Assembly: GCF_905115235.1 (NCBI RefSeq)
Contig: NC_051851.1
Span: 115,576,868-115,640,867 of the forward strand
Direction of reading: 5' to 3'
DNA: 64,000 nucleotides
Origin: Hermetia illucens
Taxonomy: Eukaryota > Arthropoda > Insecta > Diptera > Stratiomyidae
Position 1 is the first letter of the stretch. Each line of letters starts with the position of its first letter. Below the pieces are notes generated by a model. That model ran no database searches and had not been told where the DNA came from. It saw only the letters and a list, made by a program, of their open reading frames with translations. Of the stretch, positions 55,931 to 64,000 are shown in pieces. Made by a program: the position numbers and the translations under genes.

Positions 55931-56227
55931 TTGTCAAACTTCAGAGGAGTTTTCATGCGAAATAATTTACCGAGGGGAGCTGCAAAGCAAAACGAATGTG
56001 GTATTGTAAATCTGGATAATATGCAGGGTTCTGGTACTCATTGGGTAGCATACAAAAAACAGAATCGATATGTGGAATACTTTGATAGTTTTGGAAATTT
56101 ACCTCCACCGAAAGAGCTAATAGATTATCTAGGTTCTAATATAAAATACAACTACAATGCATATCAAAGCTACGACTCATATAACTGTGGACATTTATGT
56201 TTGAAATTTTTGTACAATCTTTTGTAA
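55931..56227 (+). CDS. Polinton adenain-like cysteine protease
   Basis: This is a maturation protease of the adenain/Ulp1 class. Family motifs are in order: an ECGIVNLDN stretch, GTHWVAYKK (His block), VEYFDSFGNLPPPKEL (Asp block) and QSYDSYNCGHLCLKFLYNLL (Cys block at the C-terminus). The open frame extends leftward without an early ATG and overlaps the end of the phospholipase-like gene, so the true start is unresolved. In relatives it trims capsid proteins, which fits its place between the PLA2-like and capsid genes. Confidence 0.88.
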   Translation: MSNFRGVFMRNNLPRGAAKQNECGIVNLDNMQGSGTHWVAYKKQNRYVEYFDSFGNLPPPKELIDYLGSNIKYNYNAYQSYDSYNCGHLCLKFLYNLL

Positions 56228-56282
56228 ATATATATATAAATACTTTTAAAACTGAAAATCAATCATTGTTTTATATGCTGCC

Positions 56283-56975
56283 ATGGCACTTACATTAACT
56301 CTAAGTGGAAATTCATCCATTCTTACAACTGAATATTTTCCACCAATCGATTTACAAGGTGGTTACGTATGCGGACTTGTTGATTTTCAAACATATAATT
56401 CTATACCTAACGTGGATGAAAAAAATAATTTATTTCACATTGGGAAGCACATTATAGAAATACCCATTGGATCGTACGAAATTGATGATATTGCCAACTA
56501 TCTGTATAAAGAATTAGCGAAGATCAATGACAAAATAATTCTTTTAATACAGGCTAATAATAATACACTCAAAAGTGAAATAAAGTCAAATGCTCCAATT
56601 TACTTCAACGAAGAAAGATCCATTGGTCAATTGTTGGGATTCGCTAAACGAGAATTGAAAATCAATGAAAAACATACTTCTGATCTACCTGTGAGTATAA
56701 GTAAAGTGAACGTAATACGGATTGAGTGTAACATAGTTGGAAATTCTTACATCAACAATATTCCCTCACACACAATCCATGAATTTTCACCTGAAGTAGG
56801 ACCAGGTTATAAAATAGTGGAGGTTCCTAGTAACGTCATTTATTTACCGGTAAGCCTTAAACGAATAAGCACGCTAACTCTTAAGCTGATTGATCAAAAC
56901 GGAGATATAATAAACTTCAAAGGGGAAACAATAACGATTAGACTTCATTTGAAGCCCCAGGATGCTGCTATATAA
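56283..56975 (+). CDS. Polinton minor capsid (penton-like) protein
   Basis: 230 residues. The start MALTLTLSGNSSILTTEYFP, then PPIDLQGGYVCGLVDFQTYN, is typical of the Polinton protein considered a single jelly-roll penton homologue. The remainder is beta-rich. The final part (PVSLKRISTLTLKLIDQNGD) matches the family pattern. It is directly upstream of the major capsid gene, with one tiny ORF between, as usual in Polintons. Confidence 0.85.
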   Translation: MALTLTLSGNSSILTTEYFPPIDLQGGYVCGLVDFQTYNSIPNVDEKNNLFHIGKHIIEIPIGSYEIDDIANYLYKELAKINDKIILLIQANNNTLKSEIKSNAPIYFNEERSIGQLLGFAKRELKINEKHTSDLPVSISKVNVIRIECNIVGNSYINNIPSHTIHEFSPEVGPGYKIVEVPSNVIYLPVSLKRISTLTLKLIDQNGDIINFKGETITIRLHLKPQDAAI

Positions 56976-57108
56976 CGATGATAAATACCTGCCCGATAAT
57001 GTAGATAGAACCAGTTCAATCAGAAAAATCGAACGAGCTAGACCGCGATTAACATTGCAAAATAAACAGTATCTAAAGTTATTGGGATTCAAATTGAAAC
57101 AAAAATAA
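56962..57108 (+). CDS. Polinton small basic ORF between the capsid genes
   Basis: This 48-residue product is not recognised: MLLYNDDKYLPDNVDRTSSI, then a basic half (RKIERARPRLTLQ, KLLGFKLKQK). It overlaps the end of the penton-like gene. Its stop overlaps the next start in a TAATG, a coupling typical of compact viral genomes. Short, but composition and packing support it. Confidence 0.5.
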   Translation: MLLYNDDKYLPDNVDRTSSIRKIERARPRLTLQNKQYLKLLGFKLKQK

Positions 57109-58298
57109 TGAGCGATATCCTGAACGTTACACGTAAAATCAGTTTTGATAATAGTATATCAAAAATCGAATACCATAGCTACTCTCCATTCTTATCATCA
57201 TACAACTCCAGTGATGAAATCCGAATACCCATACAACAACAGGATTTGTGTATTTTGCCGAGTCAGAGTTTCATTTACATTGAAGGCGCCTTAACTAAAA
57301 CAGATGGAACAATATCAGCACTAGCTAAATTGACGAATAATAGCGTAGCTTTCCTATTTGATGAGATAAGATATGAACTGAATGGAGTAGAAATCGATCG
57401 AAACAAAAATGTGGGAATAACATCGACGTTAAAAAATTATGTATCACTTAATGAAAACGAAAGTAAAATGCTTTATAATGCCGCTTGGTCACCGAACGAA
57501 TCTATCACACCGTCAAGTGGTTACTTCAACTTTTCTATTCCGCTAAGAAAACTTTTGGGATTTGCCGAGGACTACAAGAAAATTATTGTAAACGAGCTAA
57601 TTTTGGTTCGCACAAGAAGCGATGAAAATGCATTTATTTCATCCACTGATAATGTACACATCAAAATTTTTAAACTACAGTGGAAGGTGCCCCATGTTAA
57701 TCCCGATGGCGCTGAAAAATTGTCAATGTTGAAATATATTGAATCGGGACATCCGATTCAAATAAGCTTTCGAAATTGGGAACTGTACGAATATCCAGTT
57801 CTACCCACAACAGCAGATCATGTGTGGAATGTGAAAACCACAGGTCAACTCGAAAAACCTCGATATGTTCTTTTAGCTTTACAGACAAATCGAAAAAATC
57901 TCAAAGACAAAGATGCCAGCAAATTTGATCACTGTGATTTAACAAATATCAAAATACATTTAAACTCCGAATCGTATCCTTATGACGATATGAATATTAA
58001 ATTTTCCCGTGATCGATTCGCTCTTCTCTATGATATGTACTGCAATTTTCAACAATCTTATTACGGTGTACAACCTCAGCCACTACTTTCACGAAGCGAA
58101 TATAAGGAATCTGCACCAATTATAGTAATTGATTGTTCACGTCAAAATGAATCCATGAAATCTGGCTCAGTGGACATAAGGTTAGACATGAAAACATCTG
58201 TAGATGTGCCTGCCTTAACAACAGCTTACTGCTTGCTCCTACATGATCGTGTGATAGAGTACAACCCACTTACTTCTTCAGTTCAAAAACTTGTATAA
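57108..58298 (+). CDS. Polinton major capsid protein (double jelly-roll type)
   Basis: 396 residues. The start SYSPFLSSYNSSDEIRIPIQ, QQDLCILPSQSFIYIEG (about residues 25-60) is the conserved opening of Polinton major capsid proteins. These are related to double jelly-roll capsids of adenovirus-like and phycodna-like viruses. Other family stretches are VAFLFDEIRYELNGVEIDR, SGYFNFSIPLRKLLGF and VLLALQTNRKN. The C-terminal SVDIRLDMKTSVDVPALTTA, CLLLHDRVIEYNPLTS is also conserved. Length is normal. It would form the icosahedral shell with the preceding penton-like protein. Confidence 0.92.
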   Translation: MSDILNVTRKISFDNSISKIEYHSYSPFLSSYNSSDEIRIPIQQQDLCILPSQSFIYIEGALTKTDGTISALAKLTNNSVAFLFDEIRYELNGVEIDRNKNVGITSTLKNYVSLNENESKMLYNAAWSPNESITPSSGYFNFSIPLRKLLGFAEDYKKIIVNELILVRTRSDENAFISSTDNVHIKIFKLQWKVPHVNPDGAEKLSMLKYIESGHPIQISFRNWELYEYPVLPTTADHVWNVKTTGQLEKPRYVLLALQTNRKNLKDKDASKFDHCDLTNIKIHLNSESYPYDDMNIKFSRDRFALLYDMYCNFQQSYYGVQPQPLLSRSEYKESAPIIVIDCSRQNESMKSGSVDIRLDMKTSVDVPALTTAYCLLLHDRVIEYNPLTSSVQKLV

Positions 58299-58376
58299 AA
58301 ACTATGGAAACTATAAATGTAAATCCAGTATCACGTTTACATTCTGCACGCAAGCAAACTGCACCATTTCATCACC

Positions 58377-58865
58377 ATGACGACGATTTTCGTTATCGAT
58401 ATGCAAGGATTTAGAGGATGCAACAATACTTTCATCATCAAAGAGTTAGCTGTCGTAAATGTAAACGAAAATTTTCATCGACACTTTATACTGAAACCTC
58501 CCTTCAGTTTTTCAACACTATCAAGAGAGCTGCAATCCCAGGCACACTGGGTATACGAAAATCATCATGGATTGAAATGGGAAGGTGGACTAACAACATT
58601 TTGGGAAGTGAAAGAATATTTACTTCTAAACATGAAAAATACAACCATCTACGTCAAAGGAACAGAGAAGAAAAAATGGCTGGATGATTTGCTGGGAAAT
58701 ATTGCACTAGTATTCAATGTGGAAGATCATAGCTGTCCGAATCTAAAATCACTGAAACAAAATTATCCCGACATGTTACGCTGTAATGCCCACAGCGGAT
58801 GTTGCGCGCTACAAAACGCATTCCTTCTGAAAAAATTTATAACTCAAAATAATAATCAAATGTAA
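58377..58865 (+). CDS. Polinton conserved protein, nuclease-like start
   Basis: 162 residues. TIFVIDMQGFRGCNNTFIIK, then ELAVVNVNENFHRHFILKPP, followed by HHGLKWEGG, TIYVKGTEKKKWLDDLL and a Cys-rich end (DHSCPNLKSLK, CNAHSGCCALQNAF). The order recalls a protein common in insect Mavericks. Its IDMQGF start has the look of an RNase H-like or DEDD-type exonuclease fold. That is inference from pattern only, and no function is established. It is the last plus-strand gene, 78 bp after the major capsid gene. Confidence 0.7.
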   Translation: MTTIFVIDMQGFRGCNNTFIIKELAVVNVNENFHRHFILKPPFSFSTLSRELQSQAHWVYENHHGLKWEGGLTTFWEVKEYLLLNMKNTTIYVKGTEKKKWLDDLLGNIALVFNVEDHSCPNLKSLKQNYPDMLRCNAHSGCCALQNAFLLKKFITQNNNQM

Positions 58866-58981
58866 TAAAAAGAAGTTTTCATTGTAAATAATAAATTTTG
58901 TTTTTTTTCTTTATTGTAAGTAATTTTTCTGTGAATAATAATAAATGTTCACATCTAAATCTACATTTTCATGGTTTATTA

Positions 58982-59338
58982 TTATATATGAAGATGGAAT
59001 TCCAAGTTTTTGGAATTGGCCGCACCGCTGCAACTCAAGGACAACTTCCCTGTATTGAAGTCGTCCAACACATTATCGCTACATTTACTATAGCGCGATG
59101 GTAAAAATAGCCGCATAGTACCCTCCAAATCCACGACGATAGTCTGTCCATATCTATAGAAAAAGCAATGAAAAAAAGAACTTGTTAGCAGAAGAAGAAA
59201 AGTTTAATTTTAAATTCTAACTTACCGTGTTTCCATTCTCTCGCCTCCAGTGATGTGGTACCGCTTTCCCACTTCCAACTCTGACGTTTTAATATAAATG
59301 AGCGGCTTGCAGCCCAATAATTCGTTAATCGAATCCAT
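58982..59338 (-). CDS. Polinton small conserved gene near the right end
   Basis: The minus strand has two coding stretches, 59226-59338 (starting MDSINELLGCKPLIYIKTSE and then LEVGKRYHITGGERME) and 58982-59153 (containing GQTIVVDLEGTMRLFLPSRY). They are separated by a 72-bp spacer with GTAAGT and TATAG at its ends, which looks like an intron. I list them as two parts. The product type (about 90 residues, beta-rich) recurs near the ends of insect Mavericks. An OB-fold or DNA-binding role is a guess. Confidence 0.55.
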
Positions 59339-59421
59339 CCTCTACGGCAACTTTTCACTTATAACAAAATCTTTTCACAAATTCCACTATTTATATTAAT
59401 TTGTCATCCAAACAATTAGCA

Positions 59422-59640
59422 CATGGCACCCAAACGATCGCCTCTTATCAGCAACCTCAGCAACAACAACAACAAAATCAGCCAAGTACATTTAAAATCT
59501 AGAAAAAACCATCATTTTCAAACTTACTACATATTCACCTGCGGTCTAATATTCACACGCTCCCAAATATGCCAACCTGATAAGCAATTCCCCATCACCC
59601 AAGCAATACGCACATGACATCCAACAACAACAAAAACGCA
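59422..59640. repeat. Polinton right terminal repeat
   Basis: The inverted match of 45948-46166, with about two differences in 219 bp. The GC-rich outer segment present at the left end is absent here. R4/Dong coding sequence begins immediately at 59641. Confidence 0.92.
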
Positions 59641-61675
59641 AAGAGCTCCCCAGTACACAGCCATCTGTTCGACAAATGGCTGCCAAAGACAATTCACGTG
59701 TTAACCGTGCATTGCCTTCGACTTCCATTCATCGATCCGCTCTTGGTCCGACTTCACCCCACTCAGAGGATTAGAAAGATCGATCCTTCAAGTTAAGTAG
59801 AGTCAGTCCACAGTCTGCCTTACAGACAACCGCATGCAAGGGACTCGCCTGCTCTTTGCTGTAAAAATAAGCGCGCAGTGAGTCGACTTGGCGATGATGT
59901 TGTGCCGCCACGTCAACCACGCCCCTACCTCCGATGTCACGAGGCAGGTTCATCCGCTCCACGGCAGACTTTGGGTGATGCATTCGGAATGTGGACATAG
60001 TTGTCCGTATCCGCCGCTGGACGTTTTCCAGGTCGGTCTTCGTCCACGGAAATATTCCGAATGCATAAGCCAGTGAAGGGATCAGATCACCAACTCGAGC
60101 ATGGGTTCCTTGCAGAATTCCTAGGTACTTGTAGAAGTCTGTCTCGGTCATAGCTTCGATGTGGAGGTCACCAATGCTATGTCCGGCATGCGGATCGTGA
60201 TGACCTTTGCGGATGGCTTGGATTCGACACTTGTCTATTCCAAACTCCATCCGAATATCACGGCTGAACATGTCTATCATTCGCAACAGACTTCTAAGAT
60301 GGTTGTCAGTACCAGCATACAGCTGGATGTCATCTAGGTACATCAAGTGTGTCAGTTCGCACTTAGCACGTAGGCCATACTTTATTGCAAAACCATGCTC
60401 TCTAGCATCATTCAGTAGCCATGAAAGGAGGTTCAGTGCCATACAAAACCAAAGGGGACGCAACGAATCCCCCTGGAAGATGCTCCTCCGTATACGGATG
60501 GGCTCTGAGGTATTAGCACCCTCAGATGTACGCACCGATAAGGTGGTATGCCACCCTTCCATGACTGTCGCCAAAAACTTTATTAGTTTTGGATCAATGC
60601 GATACAGATCTAGGATGTCTATTAGCCAGGTGTGCGGAACGCTATCAAAAGCCTTGGCATAATCGATATAGCAACTGAAGAGGTTTCTTTGGCCTCTAGT
60701 TGCTTGTCCTACAACTACCAAGTCGATAATGAGTTGCTCTTTGCAACCCGTTGACCCAACTCGGCAGCCCTTCTGCTCCTCGGACAGAATGTTGTTGGTC
60801 TCGAGGTGCGCATTGATCCTTCCACTAATAATGGACGTGATGAATTTGTAGAGGGTTGGTAAGCAAGTGATCGGTCTTATGTCTGCGAGGTCCTGCACCG
60901 TGTCCTTCTTGAGGATAAGGTAGGTAATCCCCGCAGTGAGGAAAGGTGGAAATTCCTCCGGCCGACTCATGACCTCATTTATACTGCGTGCCAACCGACT
61001 GTGTACGTTGGTAAATTTCTTATACCAGAAATTCTGCACCCGATCCAGACCTGGGCCCCTCCAGTTCTTCGAGCTGTTTATGGCTCGTCGAACTTCCTCT
61101 TCGGTAACATCCGCGAAATTCATGCCAAGTGTATTGGCATGGCGGGTGCCTTCGGCGGTGATCCACTCAGCATGCTCAGCATGCTGGGCAGGTAACCCCC
61201 AAAGTCCACCCCAATACTCTTTCGCTTCGGTCATCGAGAACTGTATTGTCTGGGCGCTCTGTTGGGATTCGTTGAGAGATCTGAAAAAACTCCGCTGGTT
61301 CCTCGCGTATGTTGCATTCTGGACACGTCTGGAATAACTTTCGCCATACCGTCGTAACCGACTGCATATGACAGAAGGTTTCTGTTTTAGTTTGTCCAGA
61401 ATTTCAACAACGGGTGTCTCACAGGGGTTGGCATAGTTCCGGTAAACCCTCTGCACTTTATTTCTCACCCGTCGGCTGGCATTGCCAGTGCTGATCTGAA
61501 TCAGTCTAGCAATGTCCTGTCTTAGTGAGTCTCGCCGACGTTCCAGACGAATTTTCCATGGTGGATCTCTTTTGTCACTCAAACCAATAACGCGAAAGCG
61601 AATCTTCTGACCGTGCAATCTGATAGCTGCAACTACACCACAATACACAAGTGATTGTAAAGAGAACCATTTCTA
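59641..61675 (-). mobile_element. R4/Dong LINE, right part: reverse transcriptase ORF
   Basis: The minus-strand open frame (stop-free 59771-61648, 625 codons) is a reverse transcriptase of the R4/Dong clade. Blocks are NWRGPGLDRVQNFWYKKFTN, then GITYLILKKDTVQDLADIRP and TCLPTLYKFITSIISGRINA. These are followed by GCRVGSTGCKEQLIID, FSCYIDYAKAFDSVPHTWLI (motif A), RSIFQGDSLRPLWFCMALN (motif B) and HLMYLDDIQLYAGT (motif C, YLDD). Next come RMEFGIDKCRIQ and a thumb. Past a frame change, sequence continues to about 59641 (SGVKSDQERIDEWKSKAMHG, FVEQMAVYWGAL). The Myb-like N-terminus is missing, so the copy is 5'-truncated at about 61.7 kb. The endonuclease domain lies across the Polinton at 44.7-45.5 kb. 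Confidence 0.9.
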
Positions 61676-61789
61676 AGTCATAAAAATTAAAATACATAAT
61701 TCTGCATAATAAAATGCAATACGTCAAAAGAAAGTAGATATTTCAATATATAATGGAAAAACGTATTTTAATAACGTAGTAACAGAAGA

Positions 61790-62505
61790 AGACTGCATAC
61801 CGAGTAATGTTGCATTCTTAAAGGACGCAAGCACGCGTGGAGACTTATCACGAACTCCGGCGAGCGGAAAACCTACTTCACAGACAGAAAAAGGAAGCCT
61901 GGGAGAATCAAAAGGTCTGTGAACTCGAAAAGTACAGGAAGCAACCATACCAGACGCGGAAGTTTTACCAACAAGTCAACAGGATGAAGCCTTACATACC
62001 TCGATGCTCATCCTGCCGAGAGAAAGAGGGAAATTTGATTTCGAATAGAACGGGCATATTGGAGCCATGGGTTGAGTATTTTGATGAACTACTGAACAAC
62101 CAGAACATCGGCGAGATGGAGGTCAGGCCAACTGAAGACGACGGACAAATACTGCCACCACCAAGTATAGAAGAAAAAGTCCGTGTAATTCATTGACTTA
62201 AAATCATAAGTCGCCAGGAGCCGATGGAATTACAGCCGAATTGGTTAAACATGGAGGCGACCAATTACACCAAGTGGTTCATCAACTTGTGCTCAAGGTG
62301 TGGACACAGAATCATTGCCTGACAACTGGCAACGATGCATTATCTGTCCCATACATAAAAAGGGAGATGTCACACAGTGCAGCAACTATACAGGTATCAC
62401 GTTGCTGAGTACCATCTATAAGATATTCTCCGCTATCTTGCTAGGCCGGATAGTCCCATACACTCAGAAGATAAGATTTTCTCTCTTCGGCAAGCGATGG
62501 AAAAA
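61790..62505 (+). mobile_element. Family A LINE fragment
   Basis: The plus strand starts in the region before the RT (YHELRRAENLLHRQKKEAWE, REKEGNLISNRTGILEPWVE, FDELLNNQNIGEMEV) and continues with broken RT blocks (CIICPIHKKGDVTQCSNYTG, ITLLSTIYKIFSAILLGRIV). It then jumps to a FSLFGKRWKNYL-like point and ends at about 62505. It is close to 14.4-15.2 kb and truncated at the 3' side. Confidence 0.75.
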
Positions 62506-64000
62506 CTACTTAGTGGTATTTAGTGGTATTTACATATTTTTTCGCTTGTATTCATTAATTTTTATGTATCGAAAAGAGAACAGAATAAAACATTTAGAAT
62601 TACAAAATGTTTGCTGTTTACTAGTAACCTTAACATATATATATATAAAACTGCTTGCTTGCACTGCATACTATCTTTTGTTGCTGACTGTATGTACATA
62701 CAACTGTCCCTGAAAAAAATCGTGTGGCAGACAGAGGATCAACCGGTTTTAAAGAAGTTCTGCTTTCCATAAAACCTTAACAAAGCATGAAAGACGGGCA
62801 AGAAATGAATATTAAGAAAAATCCACAACTCTGGTCATTCTCGAGGAGTAGTTGGTCAGTTATCATGAAAAAAATTTAAATAAATTCTGTTTGACCAATT
62901 TATATCGTCGAAATTTCATGAGCTTTTATACTGATTCCTGAGAATCAATCAATCAAAGTAATGGAATATTTGAGTGGATAAATTACTTGCAGTTCTATTT
63001 TCCACTCGATTTGAGGAAGCTTTAGCAAACACCATAACCTTTCTCCACATTTTGCCGTGTGTCCCTTTGAAAGACAATTACAGTGTTTTCGTATTGAATT
63101 ATACATCACATATCTGAACCGCTTTATTCCCCTCTTCTACAAAAAATACCCAATTTACATCCTCCTTCATCTTGAGGAGAACTTCCAATATTTTTCTCCA
63201 CATTTCTTGCAACGAATGAAACGTTATCCTTTTCCAAACATTGTTTCAGTCAGGGGCAGTAAGCAACGTTCTCCTCAAATCGAGATCGCGCAACCGCAGG
63301 TTCTTATTATAATGTAAAACAACGATTTCCAAAGGTTCCTCTCCTTTTGTTATCACGGAGGACTGGAGGAGTTATGTTACCCTCTGAATAATATGTTCGT
63401 ATAGCGACAACCAGTTCCTATATGCTGTCTTTTGCCACGTGTTTAATGTTTACACAACGACCCCCAGCCGCTTAGCATTAGTTCCAGCCTCGAACCTTAC
63501 TCCAAATTTCCGTATGAGAGACTACTTATGTAAATTAAAAGTTGTTCAGGAATGATAAGGTTTAGCCTAATTCTGAAAACTTCCCATTCTACACGGAAGA
63601 CTCTATTGGATTTCCTTTACTTTCTCTTTCGAATTCGAATTTTACGCCAGTTGTGTGTACCTCGTCTGCCAGGATGACACCATCATTCAGAATAGGGCTT
63701 AGTCAAGCATAATTTTGACGAAGGATTTCTATCAAGTGTTGACTGAGTCTCATCAGGTATATTGGGGCCTGTTGAAAGTGAAAACGAATTCAGGAAAGTA
63801 TTCGAATGGCAAGTGTTTGCGGTGACTCGTTCCTAATGGAAAGGCTTGAGGTTTAGCTCGAATTAGGGATTACAACGGGAGCAAATGGTTCGAATTTAGA
63901 AAATGGTAGTTTAAATGGTCTCTGTATCTTTTATATATAATTTGATGACATAACTCGGATAGTATTGGTCAGGATTTAAGTCATGTTCCAGAATATGTTT
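62506..64000. other. AT-rich sequence, no gene recognised
   Basis: A short TATATATATATA run lies near 62635. Frames such as 63057-63317 have no family features. No repeat family could be named. Confidence 0.45.

Larger units (their letters stand above)
45479..59640. mobile_element. Polinton/Maverick element, near-whole, young
   Basis: This virus-like DNA transposon of about 14.2 kb carries the hallmark set: protein-primed DNA polymerase B, retroviral-type integrase, packaging ATPase, adenain-like protease, and major and minor capsid proteins. Extra genes are also present. It begins AGTAGTATAAAT, and an AG start suits the family. Gene blocks are plus (46.7-51.4 kb), minus (51.4-55.0 kb), plus (55.1-58.9 kb) and minus (59.0-59.3 kb). 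The comparable 219 bp of the two terminal repeats differ at only about two positions, so insertion was recent. It looks near-whole with a few visible breaks, and its right end is shorter than its left. It sits inside an R4/Dong LINE. Confidence 0.93.

Noticed and set aside
60207-60662. 151-codon plus-strand frame
   Set aside because: Antisense shadow of the R4/Dong reverse transcriptase.

Overview
This is a stretch of an insect nuclear genome, most likely dipteran. Two spliced host genes support this: a complete TFIIB gene very close to the Drosophila protein, and a complete LSm4 gene. Their downstream introns are only about 60-70 bp. Almost everything else is transposable-element debris, so the window is a small two-gene island in a repeat-rich region.

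Layout. 1-13 kb holds fragments of R4/Dong, R1, RTE and Tc1/mariner-like elements, including two tandem R1-clade pieces at 7.3-11.3 kb, and one possible orphan host exon (12210-12437, minus). 13-31 kb is a dense nest of non-LTR retrotransposons. RTE pieces and several copies of an APE-type LINE with (GAT)n 3' ends (called family A here) surround two copies of an RNase H-bearing LOA/I-like LINE. The second of these is split by two family A pieces and preceded by a mariner relic. A hAT-like nonautonomous element (13294-13971) lies inside an RTE fragment.

31.9-34.8 kb is the host island. LSm4 (minus) and TfIIB (plus) are arranged head to head with about 540 bp between their start codons.

35-44.7 kb holds a Mutator-like transposase relic, small inverted-repeat elements, a foldback-like structure (about 37.53-39.46 kb), a second RNase H-bearing LINE on the minus strand, and an RTE copy cut by a 411-bp hAT-like element with an 8-bp target duplication.

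44.7-61.7 kb is the centrepiece. A Polinton/Maverick of about 14.2 kb (45479-59640) sits inside an R4/Dong LINE. The LINE's reverse transcriptase lies on the right (59641-61675, minus) and its restriction-like endonuclease domain on the left (44735-45478, minus). The Polinton carries a protein-primed DNA polymerase B, a chromodomain integrase, a packaging-type ATPase, an adenain-like protease, two capsid-type proteins, a phospholipase A2-like protein, a collagen-like fibre-like protein and several conserved orphans. Its terminal repeats are nearly identical, so it looks young. It looks near-whole, with a few visible breaks and a shortened right end. From 62.5 kb to the end I see nothing recognisable beyond simple AT-rich sequence.

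All family names come from motif recognition by eye. No search was run.
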